Source: Weissella koreensis KCTC 3621 (GTDB lineage Bacteria > Bacillota > Bacilli > Lactobacillales > Lactobacillaceae). Taken from it: 19,629 nucleotides of DNA. The DNA lies in the NCBI RefSeq assembly GCF_000277645.1, contig NZ_AKGG01000009.1, forward strand, positions 1 through 19,629, written 5' to 3'. Position 1 is the first letter of the stretch, and the number at the start of each line of letters is the position of its first letter. Shown in pieces: positions 13,957 through 19,629 of the stretch. Both the position numbers and the translations under genes were made by a program. The notes beneath the pieces were generated by a model. The model saw only the letters and a list, made by a program, of their open reading frames with translations, had not been told where the DNA came from and ran no database searches.

Positions 13957-14529
13957 CTAATCTTCATCCTCATCAAACGCATCGTCGTCTTCCAATGCCT
14001 CTTTGCCAATGAATGCTTGCAGCATCCAAATGTTTTTATCTAAGTCATTTTTAAAAGCAATCAGTGTATCTTCTAAAGCATCGTCACCCTCATCCTGTAC
14101 TAAACGAATAGCACGAATCGTTAATTCACGGGTACTTCTGAAATCTTCGATAATATTTTCAACCATGTCTTCTGCTTTAGCGTATTTATTGATGGCATCT
14201 TCTGAAAGCATGGAATATTTTTCAAATTCATCGGTGGTTGAAGCCGGTTTATGACCGGAAGTAATCAAGCGTTCTGCTAGTTTGTCGAACCATTCTTCGT
14301 TTTGATTATACAATTCTTCAAATTTTTCATGCAGAGTGAAGAAATTAGCACCATTTACATACCAGTGATATTGGTGCAATTTCACATGTAAAGTATGCAT
14401 GTTCCCTAAAAGATGATCCGAAATGGCCGCTGCATTAATTTTTGTATGATGGACATGTTCCTTGTGTTCTTGTTCTTCTTGCAATCTTTCTTGGGGTGTT
14501 CTTTCTTGAGAAGCTTTATTTTCAGTCAT
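13957..14529 (-). CDS. dps: Dps-family ferritin-like protein, copy 2
   Basis: At 190 residues it is longer than copy 1 because of a charged, His-containing N-terminal tail of about 30 residues and an acidic C-terminus (EDDDAFDEDED). The ferroxidase ligands His55, His67, Asp82 and Glu86 have precisely the family spacing. AGGAGG precedes ATG 14529. The promoter carries FLP box 5 (14631-14644), so expression should follow the FLP regulator together with the ATPase and the HMA protein. The likely role is to oxidise and store Fe(II), or to protect DNA from peroxide when the redox sensor fires. The acidic C-terminal tail argues against DNA binding through that end. Confidence 0.93.
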   Translation of the reverse strand: MTENKASQERTPQERLQEEQEHKEHVHHTKINAAAISDHLLGNMHTLHVKLHQYHWYVNGANFFTLHEKFEELYNQNEEWFDKLAERLITSGHKPASTTDEFEKYSMLSEDAINKYAKAEDMVENIIEDFRSTRELTIRAIRLVQDEGDDALEDTLIAFKNDLDKNIWMLQAFIGKEALEDDDAFDEDED

Positions 14530-14602
14530 GATCTATTCCTCCTATAATTTTGGTTTGTTTAAAATAGTTTCCTTTGATTTCTCCTTTTCCTTTACTGAAT
14601 TT

Positions 14603-14608
14603 AGTATA
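14603..14608 (-). promoter_or_regulatory. -10 element of the dps copy 2 promoter
   Basis: TATACT on the minus strand, 22 bp from FLP box 5. The inferred start is near 14596, and the -35 position holds ATTTTT. Confidence 0.7.
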
Positions 14609-14630
14609 GGATAGATTTCCGTTAAAAAAA

Positions 14631-14644
14631 TTGACGCTTATCAA
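14631..14644 (-). promoter_or_regulatory. FLP/FNR box 5, upstream of dps copy 2
   Basis: TTGATAAGCGTCAA on the minus strand, in the same geometry as the other four boxes. Confidence 0.8.
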
Positions 14645-14756
14645 GAAAAGTATTTCTTAATAGACGCCAGGCTTCTCTATTAAATTCAACTGAAATAATC
14701 AAAGGAATGAGGTCGTTCCCTCCAAACAAAAATTTCATTAAAGTAGGGCCTAAAAA

Positions 14757-14804
14757 AAGAATAGCAACTATACTTTGTCAAGAGACCTGACTGCTATTTT
14801 TTTG
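14757..14804 (+). terminator. Intrinsic-terminator-like hairpin
   Basis: AATAGCA (14760-14766) pairs with TGCTATT (14792-14798), followed by a T7 run. An A-run lies on the other side and a small inner GTC/GAC stem in the loop. No ORF feeds it from the left on the plus strand, so it may be a relic. Confidence 0.5.
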
Positions 14805-14849
14805 CTTGTTATTCTTCAATTACCAAATGTCTTGCCTTGCAGTATATTT

Positions 14850-14899
14850 AATGCTCTTTCTCACTAGTGTTGCATGCAACACTAGTGAGAAAGAGTATT
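14850..14899. repeat. 50-bp loopless palindrome
   Basis: The two 25-bp halves (14850-14874 and 14875-14899) are complementary with a single mismatch four bases from each outer edge, leaving a perfect 42-bp core centred on GTTGCATGCAAC. There is no spacer, so as DNA it would extrude as a cruciform. It has no T-run on either side, so it is a poor intrinsic terminator. It could be a joined inverted end of a lost element, a recombination product or a protein-binding site. Confidence 0.85.
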
Positions 14900-14972
14900 A
14901 ATAAGATTAACCTAGACGAATAACTTTACTTTATTTATGTCATACCATAAATAAAAATTGAAAAGAATTTTT

Positions 14973-15038
14973 TTATTTATTTTTAGTATTTTGATATTGA
15001 TTGAGAGTTTTACTTATTATGGTTTTTAAGTCATCCAT
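14973..15038 (-). CDS. Possible 21-residue peptide
   Basis: ATG 15038 follows AAGGAG at 7-8 nt on the minus strand. The frame reads MDDLKTIISKTLNQYQNTKNK and stops at TAA 14973-14975. The ribosome site is good for a random frame, and the peptide is soluble and basic. It lies 42 bases downstream of the mrr fragment and may be the start of a gene that was cut off. I do not recognise it. Confidence 0.3.
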   Translation of the reverse strand: MDDLKTIISKTLNQYQNTKNK

Positions 15039-15080
15039 AGCTTTTCTCCTTATAAATTACCCTGATGGAAATGGTGGGAA

Positions 15081-15467
15081 TTAAAAGTCGTCTTTATTAA
15101 TCTCATAAATTGGAAATTGATTGATGGTTTTTATACCAACCTTATATTTAATTATTAGTTTAGCCAATTGTTCACCGTCAATAGCTTTTATATGTAGACG
15201 TTTAGCGGATATTAAAGCATCTTGAGTGTAGGATGAAGTAGTTATAAAGACACCACTATTACTATTTCCTGCACTTCTTTCCTGAAGTGCTCCACTAAAA
15301 CTTTGGATGGTTCTAGAACCTACAGAATTTGATTTAGCGTATCTTTTAACCTGGATGTATATATTTTGTAGCCCTAATGCATCTTGTTGGATAAATCCAT
15401 CAACTCCACCGTCTCTAGTTGCTTGCGTAGTTATTGCCTGACCATCAGTTCCACAATACCCCATCAC
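15081..15467 (-). pseudogene. mrr: C-terminal nuclease domain of an Mrr-like restriction enzyme
   Basis: The fragment contains the Mrr catalytic core: TRDGGVDGFI with the metal-binding Asp, IYIQVKRY with the Q-x-K pair, then IQSFSGALQERSAG and GVFITTSSYTQDAL. A full Mrr has about 300 residues with an N-terminal winged helix; that half is missing here. GTG/ATG at 15462-15467 has no ribosome site. DNA upstream is the tail of an hsdS remnant, so a deletion or recombination joined the two. The isolated nuclease domain could be expressed only if an outside start is used. Mrr enzymes cut DNA with methylated bases. Confidence 0.75.
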
Positions 15468-15483
15468 TTATTAATTATAGACC

Positions 15484-15546
15484 CTAAACAAACATCTTTT
15501 GTAAAAAGCCTTTTTTCTGTTCTTTCAACAAATCTAACTTACGTTG
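15484..15546 (-). pseudogene. hsdS: C-terminal tail of a type I restriction specificity subunit
   Basis: In the frame shifted relative to the hsdR fragment, 20 codons read QRKLDLLKEQKKGFLQKMFV and end at TAG 15484-15486. This is the standard final helix of LAB HsdS proteins. It overlaps the end of the hsdR fragment by eight bases, which marks the deletion junction: the rest of hsdR, all of hsdM if it was there, and most of hsdS are gone. Confidence 0.7.
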
Positions 15547-15898
15547 CTAAATCCGTAAACGTAATTTGGTTAACGACTTCATAACGTGAATGTCCACCAG
15601 CCACTTCATCACCATAGAATATTTCAAGTTCTAGCTGCGTCCCAACACCACCCGTACCCGCCAACATGAGTTGCGCATCATACGGCGTTTTATTCTTCGT
15701 TAGTTCCAACTTCACTTGTTCAAACTCATTATCAGATAACGGCGTATCTTCTAGTCGTTTACGATTGTTGGCATTCAGAATGTCGCGCCAGTGGTCATAT
15801 AGCCGATCAACTGTTACACCAGAATAATCTGTTAGATATTCCCAACCTTCACTCTTTAGCTTGTCAATTACAGCTTGTTCAAATTTATCTTCCGCCAT
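15539..15898 (-). pseudogene. hsdR: N-terminal fragment of type I restriction subunit R
   Basis: The 119-residue frame starts MAEDKFEQAVIDKLKSEGWE and contains TPYDAQLMLAGTGGVGT, LELEIFYGDEVAGGHSRYEV and VNQITF, typical of the beginning of LAB HsdR proteins (about 1000 residues when complete). No nuclease or helicase motif remains. The frame stops at TAA 15539-15541, immediately after the junction with the hsdS tail. It starts only 32 bases after the DUF536-like gene, so it would be transcribed with the replication operon. The N-terminal piece could fold partly, but restriction activity is excluded. Confidence 0.8.
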
Positions 15899-15930
15899 TT
15901 AACTAGTCTTCTTTTCTTTTTTAGTTGTAA

Positions 15931-16497
15931 CTATTTACCAAAACGCCACCACTTTTTCGGTTTAGGTTGTGACTCCGGGGTGCTATTTTCAGGTTCCGGT
16001 TGTTTGTCTGACGTCACTTCTTTTTCACCATCATCATGCGGTGCCATCGTTAAGGCTTTCAAGTCCTTAATTTCTGCCTTGTATTCTTCGAGCAGCTTTT
16101 TGTCTTGCAAAGCTAACCGTTGTTGTTGGTCTAGTAAGTTTTGCATTTGAGCTATTTGCGAATCTTTATTTTCTAGTTGCTTATCCTTAACTGCTAATTG
16201 TTTATCTCTATTTTTCTTAACTTCATCAAGTTCACTAATTAAATAGTTGTGGATATCCCACTTTGTCTCTTTGTCTGTTTGTTTGTCATTTGTCTGTTTA
16301 TTTGTCTTGGTTTTGTTTGTCTGTTTGTCGACCTTCGACCTTATAAAATGCTGTTCTTCTAAAGATAAAATAACTATACCTTTGTCGTTTGTTTGCCTTG
16401 TTTTGTTTGTCAGCGACTTTATATGATATTGTATTGCCTGTTTTGAAACACCTAACTCCTCAGCAAGTTCTCGGATTGTTTTTAAATTGTCACTCAT
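15931..16497 (-). CDS. DUF536-type replication-associated protein
   Basis: The gene overlaps the end of rep by 8 bases, so it is translationally coupled to it. Of its 188 residues, the first 45 form a helix-turn-helix (TIRELAEELGVSKQAIQYHIKSL). A polar linker rich in K, T, N and Q follows (about 55-80), then a long coiled coil (85-145), and a proline- and charge-rich tail ending KKWWRFGK. This architecture is typical of the second gene in lactococcal and lactobacillus theta replicons, thought to help plasmid stability or copy control but not strictly required for replication. No catalytic motif is present. Confidence 0.85.
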   Translation of the reverse strand: MSDNLKTIRELAEELGVSKQAIQYHIKSLTNKTRQTNDKGIVILSLEEQHFIRSKVDKQTNKTKTNKQTNDKQTDKETKWDIHNYLISELDEVKKNRDKQLAVKDKQLENKDSQIAQMQNLLDQQQRLALQDKKLLEEYKAEIKDLKALTMAPHDDGEKEVTSDKQPEPENSTPESQPKPKKWWRFGK

Positions 16498-17644
16498 GAT
16501 CTATATCCTGCCTTTTTACGATTGGTAGATACTGTTCAATCGATTTTTTAAGATACTTAGCAATATTCTTTTTCGAATAGTCATCTTGTTTATCTCTGAT
16601 ATAGGCTAAGTGTTCTTTCACGCCCTTTAAACCACGTAACTCTTTTAATTCGTCATAAAGTGGATAAACATTTTTCTGTAACCCTGACAAAATAGCCGTA
16701 TCCGTCAAATCAATATATGACAATAAAAACTGCTCCATAAGTAACTTTGTATAGGGACTTTTTATTGCCTTAACAGTCAACATATCTTCTGTTTCTTCTT
16801 GACGAATCTTGCCCTCTATATAAACGGGATCATCCTGTTTATAACTACTATCAGCCGCAACTTGTTTTTTAGTAATGTGAAAGACAATGCTATCAATGCT
16901 GCGGCCTTTTTTTACTTTTTCATACGTAACATTAAACGAAGTATGAAAAGTTATTTCTTCAAGTGGGATATCTAGAACTTTTTTACTAAAGTTAGTAAAT
17001 CGTGTGTATTCATTTACTGTGTCGGTCATTATTCGTAATTCTTGAATGCTTATTGTTGGATTACGATAACTTTCAACCTGCTCTTCTCGCCGTCCACCCT
17101 TAACGCTATAATGCTCATACTGATTGTAGTTCATCGATAGCCAACGATATAGAATAATGGCATACTTACTATTTAATTCGGCGATGTCTGACAAAGCATG
17201 TTGCGTAAAATTAGTTTTAAGATTGATTAAATAAGGCATGATTTTATCGCTAAATTGAATAGTCACTTCATCATGATAATCTGCCCATTTTACATAAGGG
17301 ATTGGGACAATACTTTCAAACTCAAACCCCTTGCTTGTTTTTTCCACAATTTCAAAGAAAGCCTGCTTTTGCATCTTTTGTATAGCTTCCTTAAAGCGAC
17401 TATGCTTGTCATTATCTGTCACTTTAAAAAAAGCAAACAACTCTTGCTTTGATAAATAAACCGTATGATCTTTTGGGGGATTGTCTGTATCAATCAACGA
17501 GACGGCTAATTCAAACATTTTAAGTGGAGTTTTATCCATTTTAGCAATGGAAGTGATTAAGCTATTATGTTCAACCACTTTGCGTTTTGATAATTCATTC
17601 AAGGTCTGTACCTGCCTTGTTTTTAATTCTGGTATAATAGACAT
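16490..17644 (-). CDS. repB: Theta-replication initiator protein (Rep_3 family)
   Basis: The 384-residue protein has the Rep_3 layout of two winged-helix domains: residues about 20-140 (HNSLITSIAKMDKTPLKMFELAVSLI, LSKQELFAFF) and about 145-265 (KYAIILYRWLSMNYNQ, ISIQELRIMT). A C-terminal extension follows that contains TKLLMEQFLLSYI. It should bind the iterons at 17757-17832 and open the origin. ATG 17644 has AAAGGAG at 9 nt. The promoter, with an extended -10, lies at 17721-17729, and an inverted iteron half overlaps it, so Rep can repress its own gene. A 12-bp inverted repeat sits in the leader (17678-17717). The DUF536-type gene follows with an overlap. Confidence 0.93.
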   Translation of the reverse strand: MSIIPELKTRQVQTLNELSKRKVVEHNSLITSIAKMDKTPLKMFELAVSLIDTDNPPKDHTVYLSKQELFAFFKVTDNDKHSRFKEAIQKMQKQAFFEIVEKTSKGFEFESIVPIPYVKWADYHDEVTIQFSDKIMPYLINLKTNFTQHALSDIAELNSKYAIILYRWLSMNYNQYEHYSVKGGRREEQVESYRNPTISIQELRIMTDTVNEYTRFTNFSKKVLDIPLEEITFHTSFNVTYEKVKKGRSIDSIVFHITKKQVAADSSYKQDDPVYIEGKIRQEETEDMLTVKAIKSPYTKLLMEQFLLSYIDLTDTAILSGLQKNVYPLYDELKELRGLKGVKEHLAYIRDKQDDYSKKNIAKYLKKSIEQYLPIVKRQDIDHE

Positions 17645-17677
17645 ATAAATTCGCTCCTTTGGGCGTGTTGTTGGATA

Positions 17678-17717
17678 AGCATAAAGAAAAACTTTTAGAC
17701 AGGAATTTCTTTATGCT
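17678..17717. repeat. Inverted repeat in the rep mRNA leader
   Basis: AGCATAAAGAAA (17678-17689) is the exact complement of TTTCTTTATGCT (17706-17717), with 16 bases between. It lies between the rep -10 and the ribosome site, so it would form a hairpin in the mRNA and may act in attenuation or copy control. Confidence 0.65.
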
Positions 17718-17720
17718 TTT

Positions 17721-17741
17721 ATTATACCAGTATATAGCTAC
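17721..17741 (-). promoter_or_regulatory. rep promoter with overlapping Rep operator
   Basis: On the minus strand TGG-TATAAT forms an extended -10 (TATAAT at 17721-17726). Just upstream, GTATATAGCTAC (plus strand 17730-17741) is the exact complement of the core of the first iteron (17757-17768). Binding there would cover the promoter, the usual autoregulation of Rep_3 plasmids. Confidence 0.7.
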
Positions 17742-17756
17742 AAAAAAATATAAAAC

Positions 17757-17832
17757 GTAGCTATATACACAGTTTTTTGTAGCTATATACACAGTTTTTG
17801 GTAGCTATATACACAGTTTTTGGTAGCTATAT
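17757..17832. repeat. Replication origin iterons, about 3.5 copies of 22 bp
   Basis: Tandem 22-bp units start at 17757, 17779 and 17801 with the core GTAGCTATATACACAGTTTT, followed by a 10-bp partial unit at 17823-17832. They differ at only one or two bases. The adjoining DNA on both sides is very AT-rich, suitable for melting. This is the arrangement of theta origins in LAB plasmids with Rep_3 initiators. Confidence 0.92.
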
Positions 17833-17947
17833 AATACGTAAAACCATTGGTATTACTGTGTTTCTAACCGCGCAAAAGAACAAAAGATTAAAATATAAAA
17901 GATAAACTTATAATAGGCTGCGCCTTTTTATTGAATTAATAAAAACA

Positions 17948-18001
17948 AAACAAAAAGAACACCGTTGTACATAATGTTTGTCCAGAGTGTTCTTTTTGTT
18001 T
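17948..18001. terminator. Bidirectional terminator between mob and the origin
   Basis: A perfect 15-bp AT-rich stem (17948-17962 with 17987-18001) with GAACAC/GTGTTC at its top encloses a 24-nt loop. T-runs follow in both directions. It prevents mob transcripts from entering the iterons. The rest of 17833-18144 shows no gene. Confidence 0.7.
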
Positions 18002-18144
18002 GGCATTATTTTAAATGATGGATTCCTGGTTATGTAACCTGATTGCCACTTATTAAGCCAATAGCGACGTTTGAATATATTTGATGACTATTTCTACGTA
18101 TTTCATCTAAAAACGCTTAGACGGGCAAATAAGCCGTTTTAACG

Positions 18145-19380
18145 TTAGAGACTAGGTCCTTTAAAAATATCACGCGTTAATTCAATGATTCGATTGATTA
18201 ATGCTTTAACTTGTTCAATGCCCCAATCTAACCTAGTCGGCGCTATTTTGGTGTCTGGATCTTCTCTAGCTGTCGTCAAAGTTTTTAACCATGACTGAGC
18301 CGATTTCTTATTTTTTGTAAGTTCTTTATGATCTAGCTTATAAAGGACATACCGAGCCTCCACATCAGTATGGGATAGTTTCTCGACACCATAATCATTT
18401 TTAAGCATGTCACGCATCACATAGTCCATTTTTTGCTTTTCTAGTTGATCCGCCTGCAACGCTTGGTGCGTTGCTTTTAGCTTTTGATAGTCAGCCTGGA
18501 CATCTGCTAATTGCGCTTTGACTTGTCCTAATGCTTGCTTGAGTTCTTCTGTCTCATGCTTGCTTTGTAAGGTGGCTTTCTTCATCGTGCCCAACACGCT
18601 TTTAAAGCGGTCTAAGTCATCTGGTTTAAGCACCGTCTTACCAAAGAGGTTTTTAGATAAGGCTTGTTTAAAATCATCAATTTGTTTTTCGGCTAAGTCT
18701 ACTTCCGTTAAGGCTTGATCCGTGATTTTAAGTACGGCCTGTTTAGCCCTAATATTTTCTTCAACGTCAGCTAGTTCATCCTTCAAGACGTTAAACTGAT
18801 CATTGTATTTTTTGATTTCAGCGACGTTTTCAAACGGTAGGGTTTTGTTATTTAAAATCCCTTGTTCATAAAAGGGCAGCTCCTTTTTTAAATGCTGATC
18901 TAAATCCTCATGAAAGGTTTGTAGATCATGGCGCGAGAGCACTTCTTTAGCGGATACTTTATAACGTGCCTTTTTATCATCAAAAACTACCGGGACAAAG
19001 GCATAGTGCAAGTGTGGTGTTGTCTCATCATAATGAACGACAGCTGCCACGGCATTTTCTTGACCATAACGGTCATTGAGAAAATTGCTGGTTGCTTCAA
19101 AAAAGGCGCTCTGTTGCTCGTAGGACGCTTCTGCGAGTTCTTCAGGTAAAGTGACAATCCAAGTGGCTAACGCCTTCACATCGTCTCTTTTCATACAATA
19201 AACGTCATTTAAACGCGCATTGAAGCGTGAAAGCATATCAGAACCATCAGCCATGAGCTCTTGATTCAGATAGGATTTCGACACATCAATTTCTTTGTTA
19301 GTGTGATGGTCGGTTTTGCGTTCAAAATGGACCGCTAAACCAGGGACTGCGCCACGCGTATTTTTCTTTAAATGCGCCAT
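18145..19380 (-). CDS. mob: MOB_V-family relaxase (plasmid mobilisation/Pre)
   Basis: I start at ATG 19380, 8 nt after GGAGG, giving 411 residues. Relaxases of this family nick oriT and bind the 5' end of the transferred strand. Visible are an N-terminal AHLKK segment (motif I), HFERKTDHHTNKEID (motif II, 18-32) and the metal-binding histidine motif HYDETTPHLHYAFVP (116-130, with His116, His123 and His125). Then comes a long coiled-coil region (about 190-330) typical of the C-terminal part of Pre/Mob. Length is normal. No other transfer gene is present, so the plasmid would depend on a helper for conjugation. Hairpins at 19438-19477 upstream are the likely oriT. Confidence 0.92.
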   Translation of the reverse strand: MAHLKKNTRGAVPGLAVHFERKTDHHTNKEIDVSKSYLNQELMADGSDMLSRFNARLNDVYCMKRDDVKALATWIVTLPEELAEASYEQQSAFFEATSNFLNDRYGQENAVAAVVHYDETTPHLHYAFVPVVFDDKKARYKVSAKEVLSRHDLQTFHEDLDQHLKKELPFYEQGILNNKTLPFENVAEIKKYNDQFNVLKDELADVEENIRAKQAVLKITDQALTEVDLAEKQIDDFKQALSKNLFGKTVLKPDDLDRFKSVLGTMKKATLQSKHETEELKQALGQVKAQLADVQADYQKLKATHQALQADQLEKQKMDYVMRDMLKNDYGVEKLSHTDVEARYVLYKLDHKELTKNKKSAQSWLKTLTTAREDPDTKIAPTRLDWGIEQVKALINRIIELTRDIFKGPSL

Positions 19381-19437
19381 CAAAAATGCCTCCTCGAAAA
19401 AGGTTTTCCAAGACCAGTATAACCCCGTTAAAAATCT

Positions 19438-19477
19438 GGTATAGCCTGTTATACCAAAATGCTATTTTGGACAGGCT
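19438..19477. other. Probable origin of transfer (oriT) upstream of mob
   Basis: GGTATA-GCCTGT-TATACC (19438-19455) is an inverted repeat. It overlaps by two bases a second one, CCAAAAT-gct-ATTTTGG (19454-19470), which is itself enclosed by AGCCTGT (19443-19449) and ACAGGCT (19471-19477). The loop sequence TAGCCTGTTATAC resembles the pMV158-type nick region TAGTGTG/TTATAC as I remember it, although it lies on the strand opposite to mob. Overlapping inverted repeats just upstream of the relaxase are typical for MOB_V oriT. The nick position is not proven. Confidence 0.5.
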
Positions 19478-19485
19478 CTGCGAGG

Positions 19486-19629
19486 CGCGTCATCGACAAG
19501 CGATGACAGTAGCTTTTCCCCTTCGTACTGGGGAAACTGCTATTTTACAGCGCCACTTATCTGGCTTGTAAAACCTCCGGCGGGTCACGCCGTGACGGGG
19601 CAATTTATCATTGCAGGATCGCTTTCAGC
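19486..19629. other. Further hairpins in the mobilisation region, no gene
   Basis: CATCG/CGATG (19491-19505), TTTCCCC/GGGGAAA (within about 19515-19541) and GTCAC-gcc-GTGAC (19584-19596) form short stems in GC-richer DNA. I see no credible gene; the open frame on the plus strand here lacks a ribosome site and runs through these stems. Confidence 0.45.

Noticed and set aside
14622..14738. 38-codon minus-strand frame before dps copy 2
   Set aside because: It has no ribosome site and runs through the FLP box, so it is probably chance.
17757..17832. CRISPR array
   Set aside because: The units are directly tandem without spacers and sit by the rep gene, so they are iterons.
18518..19149. Plus-strand open frames across the relaxase gene
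   Set aside because: They are composition shadows of mob without start signals or recognisable products.
19386..19571. 61-codon plus-strand frame across the oriT region
   Set aside because: It runs through several hairpins and has no ribosome site.
1..19629. tRNA or rRNA genes
   Set aside because: No cloverleaf or rRNA-like segment was recognised on either strand by eye.

Overview
This window looks like all or part of a mosaic theta-replicating plasmid from a lactic acid bacterium (Lactobacillales). The evidence is a Rep_3-type initiator with 22-bp iterons, a linked DUF536-type protein and a MOB_V relaxase. It also carries Leuconostoc-like fructose/mannitol genes, a cre site, strong AGGAGG ribosome sites and many decayed fragments. 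The nearest look-alikes I recognise by eye are Leuconostoc/heterofermentative lactobacilli for the sugar module and Enterococcus/Lactobacillus/Pediococcus for the metal module. I cannot tell whether the two window ends join into a circle.

Layout. 1-480: untranslated, hairpin-rich DNA with a candidate small RNA. 489-773: a small cytosolic protein of unknown role. 955-1506 (-): an XRE regulator with a membrane tail. 1992-5282: a fructose/mannitol module under a promoter overlapped by a perfect cre site (mannitol 2-dehydrogenase, YczE-like membrane protein, VOC protein, then a ROK fructokinase). 5355-5945 (-): a short tyrosine recombinase. 6136-6411 (-): a 5'-truncated gene. 6523-6990: a first Dps. 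7118-7785: an internally deleted IS5-family element with CTAG target duplications. 7816-9105: an FNR/FLP-type regulator divergent from an EF-hand-containing protein. 9234-10059: two broken genes. 10308-14529 (-): metal/redox module (P1B ATPase, HMA protein, lgt remnant, second FLP-type regulator, second Dps). 14850-14899: a loopless palindrome. 15081-15898 (-): remains of restriction systems. 15931-17832: replication module. 18145-19477: mobilisation module.

The main observation is a regulatory one. Five promoters carry a TTGAC-N4-ATCAA box (TTGAT-N4-GTCAA read from the other strand) at exactly the same place: 22 bp separate the box from the -10 hexamer in every case, no -35 element is recognisable, and the box centre is expected near -41.5. 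They drive the EF-hand protein, the P1B ATPase, the HMA protein, the second FLP regulator itself and the second Dps. The window encodes two FLP/FNR-like regulators. Both have the E-x-x-S-R recognition helix known to read TTGAT half-sites, and both have two cysteines 99 residues apart, as expected of a disulfide redox switch. I infer a plasmid-borne, redox- or metal-triggered regulon that exports a metal (possibly iron), buffers it with the HMA protein and sequesters or oxidises it with Dps.

The sugar module probably takes in fructose, phosphorylates part of it for catabolism and reduces part to mannitol to regenerate NAD+. It is probably shut down by CcpA when better sugars are present. The rest of the window records repeated rearrangement: IS insertion, a fused hsdR/hsdS remnant, an mrr fragment, an lgt fragment, a nonsense-interrupted SGNH hydrolase and a possible DUF3883 tail.
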